This document shows, piece after piece, positions 57,080 to 64,000 of a DNA stretch of 64,000 bases. The notes beneath the pieces are model-generated. The model was not told the DNA's origin. It ran no database searches and saw only the letters and a program-made list of their open reading frames with translations. Each line of letters starts with the position of its first letter. Position 1 is the stretch's first letter. A program made the position numbers and the translations under genes. Source of the stretch: Amoebidium appalachense (lineage: Eukaryota; Ichthyosporea); the NCBI GenBank assembly GCA_963693365.1, contig CAVNZM010000006.1, forward strand, positions 7,936,001 to 8,000,000, written 5' to 3'.

Positions 57080-57413
57080 GGGGGGGGGGGGGAGAGTTTG
57101 AGTTGCGTGAGTGCGTAAGAACCGTTTGTGTTCATGCTCATGTGTGAAGGAAAAGAAGCCGAGGCTTCATCCCCCTTCCCTCCCCCCCCCCCCCTCCCCC
57201 CCCCCCCCTTTTTTTTTTAAACCCTTTTCCCACCCTTTTCTGTGTGTGGGCGGGTATGTGCGCGACGAGGGGGGAGGGGGGACGGGGGGACGGGGGGGGG
57301 GGGGGGGGGGGGGGGAGTGATCCTGTTTCGAACAATGAACTTTGTGCCTTTGCTTAGTCTTCCCTCCCCCTCCTCCCCTCCTCCCCTCCTCCCCTCCCCC
57401 TCCCCTCTCCCCC

Positions 57414-57460
<47 letters not shown>

Positions 57461-57722
57461 AACCGCACTGTCGACGCACCCGGTACACCAATTTGACTAC
57501 TATTCGCCACTCCAAAGACTTCCAAACACAAATCAGGTGTACGTGTGTGTGTGTACGTGTCCGTGCAGGGCTGTGTGTGTGTGTGTGTGTGTTTGGGGGG
57601 GGAAGGGAGGGGGTATGTGCAAATGTTCGCGTTCGTGCGTGAACCTGTTTGTGTGTCAGTGTGTGCATGGCAGCGGGTGGTGAGGGTGGGAAGAGAGGTG
57701 GGGTGGAGATGTTTGCGTGCGC

Positions 57723-57757
<35 letters not shown>

Positions 57758-57815
57758 CGCGCACGCGCACATCTCACATGTGCGCATGCTGTTCAAAGTT
57801 TTTTTTTTTTTTTAT

Positions 57816-57847
<32 letters not shown>

Positions 57848-58277
57848 CATACCCTGAGCTTACGCTGCTCACCAACACAAATGCCCATCACACCCTTGTC
57901 CCAACCTGAAAAAAAAAAAAACAAGCAAGTAAGAACAGAGAACATGCAACTACAAGGTGTGGCCGAATGGGCAGAGAGCAATTAAAAACAATGACAGTCG
58001 AGCCCAATCCCCCCCCCCCCCGATCACCCCCCTCCCCCCCTCCGACCACCACCACCACCAACATTACCACCACGCACAATTTCCCCTTCCTTTATTTGGT
58101 TTAAAGGAGAGAGGGTGGGGGAGAGGACGGGGGGTGATGTATGCGTTAGCGGGTTGGAAATATGGAGGAGACAACAAGAGCAACAACAAAAACGTCACAA
58201 AAATGAGAAGTGTGCAGGCAGAAGAAACTTGAACAGAGCCCGTCACCAAGGGGGTTCCTATGCCTCCACAAAAGCAT

Positions 58278-58310
<33 letters not shown>

Positions 58311-58658
58311 GGGGGGGTTGATGCTAGAGTAAACAGTATCAGGTACAAGTTCACAACAGATAGTATCACACATTTAACCCCTGCCCCAAATCCTCCCCCT
58401 TTCCCCCAACTACCACCACCACCCCACCCATCAACCCACACACCCCTTCACCCCCTCCTCCTTCCCCCCCTCCCCCCCAATTTCCCAACCATACACGTGC
58501 GCATAGGCCCAAAAAGCCAAGGCTTCCCGTAGAAGTCGAAAGATAAAACTCCACTCTTCAAAAATAGCAATAAAAAAGCCCGTACTCTTTTTAAAAGCCA
58601 TGGATAATCCAACCATAATGGTTAAATCCCTCGGGTATATGTCAATCTAAGAATCCTA

Positions 58659-58700
<42 letters not shown>

Positions 58701-58714
58701 CCCCCCCCCCTCCC

Positions 58715-58751
<37 letters not shown>

Positions 58752-58866
58752 CCTCTCCCCCTCCCCACACCTCAGGCTTTTTAACACACACAAAAATCCA
58801 CCAAACAATTTATCTACCTGTCCATTTTTCATTCATGGAAGCACCCCAGGAACACGTAATTTGCAG

Positions 58867-58913
<47 letters not shown>

Positions 58914-59774
58914 ACACCACACACACACACACCTATGATAACCTGGCCCACACCGAGGGTGAAGGTAAACGGCTGGCCGCGATCACGTGAACTGTCAAAC
59001 TTCGTCCCATCCTCGAGTGTACCCTGAAAACAAAAGCTGTTATTCCAAAAGATATGGAGCTCGGGAAGGAAAAACATGGCGCGAAGGAAAATCAACGCGC
59101 CATTACAAAACACAAAAGGGAGTATCCCGACAGATCCACGTATGTGCAGTCATTTTGCCATTAATATTTTAAACCTCTCCCCTTGTGTTCTTCCCTCCCC
59201 CCCTTCCAACCCCTTATTCCCCTCCTTAACCACCCCCACCACCGCACACACCCATACACGCACACACCCAAGATGGTTTCCCCGATCCCCATGCCAATAC
59301 CACCACATAATCAATAACCGGTCAGCCAAATACAGCTATACTGTTATGTAAGTCTCCCCCCCTTCCCCTCCTCCCCGTATGTAAGTCTCCCCCCTTCCCC
59401 TCCTCCCCGGTCTTCCCCCCCCTCATTTTCCCCTTTCTTTTCCCAGTACATCGAACCTACTAAAACAAGCAGCGGCAACATAAACCCACCCACACACGTT
59501 TCTTCCATTTGCACACTACCGAGCACTGTTACAAGTTATTCCTTGACCCTTGCCTACCCTACGCAAGGGCATCTCTGTAAGGGGCCTCCTTTGAGATTAC
59601 CGTTGTTCTTTTTAGTCTAGCGCCATTTATCACAGCGCAACACTCTTTCGCTCTCTGTCCCCCCCCCCCCCCCTTTCTCCCGGGCCCTGTATACAAGTTG
59701 CTTCTCCCCGCCCCTAGACCTACGTACACGCACACACACAAACACACACAAACACGCGCACACACACGCGCGCG

Positions 59775-59827
<53 letters not shown>

Positions 59828-60041
59828 ACAGAAAGGAAAACGCACACGTCTACGCACATGTACGTGCACACGCACACAAACATACCGTGTAGTGCATAGA
59901 CAGAGTGTCACCCTTGCTCGCTCTCAGCTCACACTTCTCCGCGCGCTTCTTGATGCCGACCTGCGTGGTCTTGAGCTCGCCGCCCAAAACCACAGAGCAG
60001 AGTGCAAGGACGCACACCGTCGCATACGCTGAGAATCTCAT
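55960..60041 (-). CDS. Secretory-pathway FKBP-type peptidyl-prolyl isomerase
   Basis: It catalyses cis-trans isomerisation of Xaa-Pro bonds, probably in the ER lumen. Exons 60041-59886, 59023-58933, 57905-57853, 57012-56961 and 56039-55960 join in phase (432 nt, 143 residues), the size of FKBP2/FKBP13-type proteins. [20 protein letters not shown] is a signal peptide, so I prefer this ATG to one at 60086. The single FKBP domain is complete: [51 protein letters not shown] and [14 protein letters not shown], including the Tyr, Phe, Asp, Trp and Tyr residues that line the active site. The C-terminus is HGDEF, loosely like an HDEF retrieval signal, but this is unproven. Introns (327 to 1117 bp) carry poly(G)/(C), TG tracts and dispersed elements. 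Confidence 0.96.
56560..56700 (-). repeat. Dispersed element copy
   Basis: On the minus strand: ATGAGAATGGGCTTTGCTTG, GATGCATATTCCCTGTGTG, TGCCTTGTGTTGTTCCGTCG, AAGTACTTCATACC. It is diverged but collinear with the main family, and lies in the last FKBP intron in gene-sense orientation. Confidence 0.75.
56783..56952 (-). repeat. Dispersed element copy flanked by C runs
   Basis: On the minus strand, right after the FKBP exon-4 donor, a C run of about 35 is followed by AATATGCATACTCTTTATTA, GTGTGGTTTGCACTCTGCAT, TGTCCGTTATG, ATACTTCGAACTC, AACACATTTTAA and a second C run. The element is therefore bounded by poly(C) on both sides. Confidence 0.8.
57010..57078. repeat. (TG)n at an FKBP splice acceptor
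   Basis: TG repeats at 57014-57078 lie immediately upstream (minus strand, as CACACACAG) of the exon starting at 57012. The microsatellite supplies the whole acceptor context. Confidence 0.95.
58132..58278 (-). repeat. Dispersed element, second subfamily
   Basis: This is collinear with 3972-4145, with about 85 percent identity by eye, in an FKBP intron and gene-sense. A G run of about 30 (plus strand) follows at 58278-58308. Confidence 0.8.
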
Positions 60042-60570
60042 GTTTTCGTTGTTGGCTCCACCAAAAGTTGGAACTGAAGCTTTCAAACAGGAAAACGGAA
60101 GTTTTGTTGTGTTGCAACGTTTGGAATTTTGGTTGTCAGGAACATTAACGAATCAGAGAAATGAATTTATAACTTTATTTGGTTCACATGTGGTGCCCGA
60201 TTCAGCAATCAGAAAATGTCTACGAAAGCATTGTTGATTGGTTGAAAATGGAAAACGAACATTCCATTGTAACGGCCGAGGAATGTGCCAAGACTCTCAG
60301 CATTCGAAGTGAGGAACAAGAACGAACCAGAACGAACCTGGAAATGACGTGTTGCATTTGTCTTTGCAAGTGGATTTGTTGTATGTGGATTTGTTGTGCT
60401 AGTTTATAGGTGGACTGAGGCACAACAAACTGCACCATAGCTAACTTGTATACAAAGTTCTCCAGACATCGTACTTCGATCACCCGTCACCCACCGAGTC
60501 ATAAACCCTGCTTCTATTTTAGGGCAATTCTCATGTTGCACTTCTCATTTCCCTTATTCACTGCCTAAGA
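60042..60570. promoter_or_regulatory. Putative bidirectional promoter between FKBP and the VPS62-like gene
   Basis: The 529-bp gap separates two divergent starts. For FKBP (leftward) a TATAAA lies on the minus strand at 60171-60166 and a CCAAT at 60241-60237, about 66 bp further upstream. This is good core-promoter spacing, giving a start near 60135. For the rightward gene I see no clear TATA. The gap is free of long homopolymers and microsatellites, unlike its surroundings. Confidence 0.4.
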
Positions 60571-61232
60571 ATGAGCACACCGCAGCCCGAAATCGCCAAC
60601 AAAAACACATCCCCAACAGATGAGAAAGAGCGTCTTTTACATAAGTTCAGACCCGTCGTGCGTCTTGACAGTCGGGAAAGGCACTATCCTTGCTCGGTTG
60701 ATTTTTTCCTCGAGAATGCTTATCTGTGGCACCTCACAAACAACGCGCCGATACCTGGTGAGGTAGAATTATCTCCCTCTTCCCCTCCCCCCGTCCCCCC
60801 CCACTCCCCTGGTTGCCCATCCCCTCTTCCCCCCCCCCCCCTTCCCCCCCCCCCCCCCCCTCTTCCTCCCCCCCCCTCCCCTCCCCGCCCCCGCCCCGTT
60901 GTCCCACGCACACTCACAGACGTACACACATTCACGCGCGCGCACATCTGTTAAGTCTACATCCAAGTTTCCGTTTTCCCCTGCTCCCATGCGCCTCATC
61001 TCTCGTTGCCTCCCTCAAGCACACCACATACACCAGCCCATCTGTCTCATTCGTCCTTCTCACTTGATTTTCCATCCTCGGCGACCTCATTCTAGAGTAT
61101 ATCATCCACAAGACGATTGTGCTCGAGGTTACGCTTTTCTTATGGAAAGAATCCTGCAATACATTCCATCTGCTCTCTTATGTGAGAAGGATTCATCCTC
61201 TCCTCCCCCCCTTCTCCCCCCCCCCTCCCCCT

Positions 61233-61269
<37 letters not shown>

Positions 61270-63426
61270 CCCCGCCCCTTCCCCAGACACATGCCTACCC
61301 TTCTACCTAGCCTGAACCACGTCCATCCCTTTCCCTCCCAGCCTCCCCCCTCCGTCCTACCCCCCCCCCCCTCCCCCCCCCCCAAACACCCACCGACCCG
61401 TTGAGCATTGCTGGCCTTTTTGTGTGTGTGAACCGCTTTAGATACAATGCTTGTTTTTCTTTCAAGATCTCAAGTACACGTTTGTGGATCTGACGGAATC
61501 AATTTATTCAAAAACAGGAGACTGGACCCGACGGCCAGCCTAAAATCGGTAAGTAATCGCGTGGAGCCATGAACATCTGTTGCATTGGTTGCAGAGTGCA
61601 CTGAACGACGCGCTTGCCCAAACAGATTCACACACCACACCGGGGAGGGGGGGAGGGGGGGGGGGGGCGGGCGGGCAAGGAGGGTGGAGGCTGGGGAAAG
61701 AGGCGGGGGGAGAGGGGGGGAGGGGGGAGGGGGGAGGGAGGGGGAAGGGGGAGAGGGGGAGGAGGGAGATAAACAGTAAGAGAGAGATCAAGAGGGAGTG
61801 GGACTCTTACGGCATCCTAAGGGGTCAGCGCTGGACTTTCTAAGCCAATGACTCTGAAGGTTTTGTACCCGAACATTCACATCATTCCGGAAAGCTGGGG
61901 CATTTTCCCATTTAAACAAGGCATTAAACTGTCAAGGTAATAACCCATTAGCGTGCAGGTATTAACCCATTATTGTGCAGGTATTACACCGCAGGAGTGT
62001 GTGGCTGCTTTCCGGAAGGTGACAGACGGGGAGATATGTGTGCGGCCACATAGGCGGTGCTGGGGGGGGCAGCCAGACACGTACGTGTTCATTCTTTGTT
62101 CTATGTTTGTGAGCAAAAATAGGTGGAGAGAGAAGGGGTGGTGGTAGGGGGGCTGGTGGTGGTGGCGGCGATGGAGATGTTAGTGACGGTGTGGATGTGT
62201 GGGTGGGTGGGTGGGGGCCACTGGGGGTTGGAGGGGGGGATAGGGGGAGAGAGGAAGTTAGGAGGAGCTGTTCCCTTTGATCCTCCTTTTTTTTTTTTTC
62301 CCTCCCCCCCCCCCCCCCCCCCACCCCCACCCCCCTTGCCCCCCTAGTTCTTTTGTGTCTACTGTGAGTGAGTTTGTGTGCGCAATCATCACATCTGTAT
62401 CCTAAGATCTTGTCGGCAGGCTCAACTCTGTGCCGTATTACGGCCACGCACGGCTACTGCAAAAGGGAACGGTGACTGGCCAGCACAAGCAAGACCTGCA
62501 CACGGTACGTGCGACACTGTTTCTTAGAAGTCTTTTTTGCAAAAGAAACTACCGAGAATTTGAAGTTGCTTTGTATGCTTGTCCTATCATTAGCTGACCT
62601 TTATCCTCATTATGCCGCGAAGAGAAAAAGACATCAGGCGCCTTGATAGCTCAGTTGGGAGAGCGTTAGACTGAAGATCTAAAGGTCCCGTGTTCAATCC
62701 ACGGTCGGGGCATTTCTTTTTCTTCTCTTGACCTTTTTTTCTTTTTTTTTTTCTTTTTTTTTTTTTTTTTTGGCTTTTGCGCTTCCTTCTGTGCACGTTG
62801 GAGTTATGATTTTTCCTTGTAGAAGATCGTTTTCTATTTGTAGTACTCCAACAAAAAGTGTCGGAGGGCGAGGAAAAAGGCAACTTATTATGATAGCAAT
62901 ACAAGTCGTTAATAAACGACCCCCCCCCCCCCCCCCCCCCCCCCCTCTAGGCGGTCGCGACAATAAATGTATATGCGCGGCAAGCCAACGGAAGCAAAGC
63001 AGTCACATGTCACTTCCGCTTTTGGTATATCTCGTTGGATTTCCGGTGGCGCTATCTAATCGACTATCTCATTGTGTCTATGGCAACTGTGCTATATACC
63101 CATTCTTAGCTCTGTCTGACGCCCCGATCGAAATTAAATCCATTATTAAAAAAAACTACAAACTATTTGCTCCCGATATCCCTATATTCCTACACGTCAT
63201 ACGCCTCCCCTTAGAAAACATTCTCTCCCAGCTTCTCTCTTTCCCATCGCTTATTGTATGGTATTTATTTTGGCCACAGGGCCATCGGAGGACGTTAGAC
63301 TCTATTTGGTTCCAAAAAGTCAGGCTGGCCTGACATGCGATCGGATAAAGATTAAACGAAAGTTGGTAAAATGGACTGAGTTGGGCAGTCTTACCGGCAT
63401 ATATATATATATACTATATATATATA

Positions 63427-63506
<80 letters not shown>

Positions 63507-63793
63507 GAAAATAATTGTCGAAACTAAGGGTTTTTTGGGACTGGCACGCCACGACTGCTCTATTTGGGATTGTTATAATGTTTCGAGGTGATTTCACTAT
63601 GAGAACCCCAATAGCCAAATACATCAGATTGCATATCAGGTTGAGAGTATCATGGATCAATGCCATAAATTCACTGACATTCCAAACATACTTAATACAG
63701 GTCGAGGAGGACCAATGGGAGCTCAAGTATGCATTCTTCTTTGCGTACAACGGCAGCGTTTTAACTACGGCCCTGCACGCCGTGGGGCTGAAG
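60571..63793 (+). CDS. VPS62-like protein (runs off the right edge)
   Basis: Exon A 60571-60757 starts MSTPQPEIANKN and contains FRPVVRLDSRERHYPCSVDF, the hallmark opening of VPS62-type domains. Exons 62407-62504 (LVGRLNSVPYYGHARLLQKG) and 63701-63793 (EEDQWELKYAFFFAYNGS) join in phase and match the later PYY..(H/V)AR and Y-FFYAYNG segments of the family. Likely intermediate exons are 61467-61548, 61845-61936 and 61981-62018, which are mutually phase-compatible. I could not find the exon joining A (phase 1) to 61467 (phase 2), so the middle is uncertain. A donor GTAAGC at 63794 means the gene continues outside. VPS62 was named for vacuolar sorting in yeast, but the molecular role is poorly defined. 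Confidence 0.6.
61937..61980 (+). repeat. Tandem 22-bp GT...AG unit
   Basis: Two adjacent 22-bp units, GTAATAACCCATTAGCGTGC AG and GTATTAACCCATTATTGTGC AG, lie between two likely exons of the VPS62-like gene. The following exon begins GTATTAC. Each unit starts GT and ends AG. Removing both (44 nt) keeps the frame open; removing only one leaves a stop codon. Confidence 0.7.
62640..62712 (+). tRNA. tRNA-Phe (GAA)
   Basis: The 73-nt cloverleaf is complete. The acceptor stem GCCTTGA pairs with TCGGGGC (two G-U pairs) with discriminator A; the D arm is AGCTCAGTTGGGAGAGC; the anticodon stem TTAGA/TCTAA encloses CTGAAGA with anticodon GAA at 62673-62675; the T loop is GTTCAATCC. No intron and no encoded CCA. 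A TTTCTTTTT run follows within a few bases, as expected of a polymerase III terminator. It lies in the 1.2-kb intron of the VPS62-like gene on the same strand. Confidence 0.96.
63405..63506. repeat. (TA)n-(TG)n microsatellite
   Basis: TA repeats with ACTATATA interruptions run from 63405 to 63470 and pass into TG repeats up to 63504. This is in the last visible intron of the VPS62-like gene. Confidence 0.95.
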
Positions 63794-63931
63794 GTAAGCA
63801 TCCAGAAAAAAAAACTTGTGTTAATATTTGAAATCAAGACAGGAGAGTGATTTAGTTGTGCTTGTGGTATAAGAGAATGAAAGGGAAGGCGTCTGGAGAG
63901 GGAACGGTATAAGTGATGGCTTCATTTATTC

Positions 63932-63966
<35 letters not shown>

Positions 63967-64000
63967 CGCCCCACCACCACCTCCCCCACCCTCTATCTAC

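Noticed and set aside
61119-61315. Candidate linking exon of the VPS62-like gene near 61115-61190
   Set aside because: Two frames are open there with a GTGAGA donor, but neither gives the phase 1-to-2 transition needed between exon A and the exon at 61467, so I did not include it.
62728-63333. 201-residue plus-strand frame between the tRNA and the last VPS62-like exon
   Set aside because: It starts inside a T-rich/pyrimidine tract, crosses a C run and lies in an intron. A stretch near 63280-63400 has some coding flavour (GPSEDVRLYLVPKSQAG), but I could not fit phase-compatible splice sites on both sides.

Overview
This is nuclear DNA from a eukaryote, most likely a unicellular protist. Nearly every gene is split into many GT-AG exons, the single tRNA lies inside an intron, and the proteins include a mitochondrial aconitase, a vacuolar ATPase proteolipid, an ER-type FKBP and a membrane receptor-like protein. 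I cannot name the lineage. Exons are GC-rich with ordinary codon use. Introns and spacers are unusual: they carry dozens of long poly(G)/poly(C) runs, very long (CA)n/(TG)n tracts, minisatellites and a dispersed element that ends in poly(C).

Layout, left to right. 1-2.1 kb: last exons of an unrecognised plus-strand gene. 2.1-5.5 kb: non-coding, with dispersed repeats. 5.5-7.4 kb (minus): V-ATPase subunit c, 3 exons. 7.4-11.6 kb: spacer with a hairpin-forming 26-bp minisatellite. 11.6-14.9 kb (minus): 5-exon secreted protein of unknown family. 14.9-18.0 kb: spacer with a long GA-rich tract. 18.0-25.8 kb (minus): mitochondrial aconitase in 15 exons, interrupted by one base in a G run. 26.5-27.0 kb (plus): CCAAT/TATA promoter and a possible 44-residue gene. 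27.0-30.2 kb: no firm gene. 30.2-48.9 kb (minus): a large gene for a type I membrane protein (signal peptide, EGF module, about ten cysteine-rich modules each on its own phase-1 exon, one membrane helix, SAM domain). 50.4-54.0 kb (plus): an FCP1-like HAD phosphatase domain joined to a CTD-interacting (CID/RPR) domain. 56.0-60.0 kb (minus): secretory FKBP. 60.6 kb to beyond the right edge (plus): a VPS62-like gene with tRNA-Phe(GAA) nested in an intron.

The gene models rest on reading-phase continuity. For the V-ATPase, secreted protein, aconitase, FKBP and phosphatase genes, every exon joins in frame with consensus splice sites (aconitase needs one indel corrected). For the receptor-like gene 19 exons join in phase, with one homopolymer correction, but the last exon was not found. 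The genes are unrelated housekeeping and surface functions. There is no operon-like grouping beyond a possible shared promoter between FKBP and the VPS62-like gene.

Most notable: (1) a dispersed element family sharing a common 3' end fused to poly(C), always sense-oriented inside genes; (2) a receptor-like protein combining Eph-like cysteine-rich modules, a membrane helix and a SAM domain, built by exon duplication; (3) a HAD phosphatase-CID fusion with an altered catalytic motif; (4) CA/TG microsatellites that directly form splice-site contexts. Two coding frameshifts both fall in G homopolymers and may be sequencing errors.
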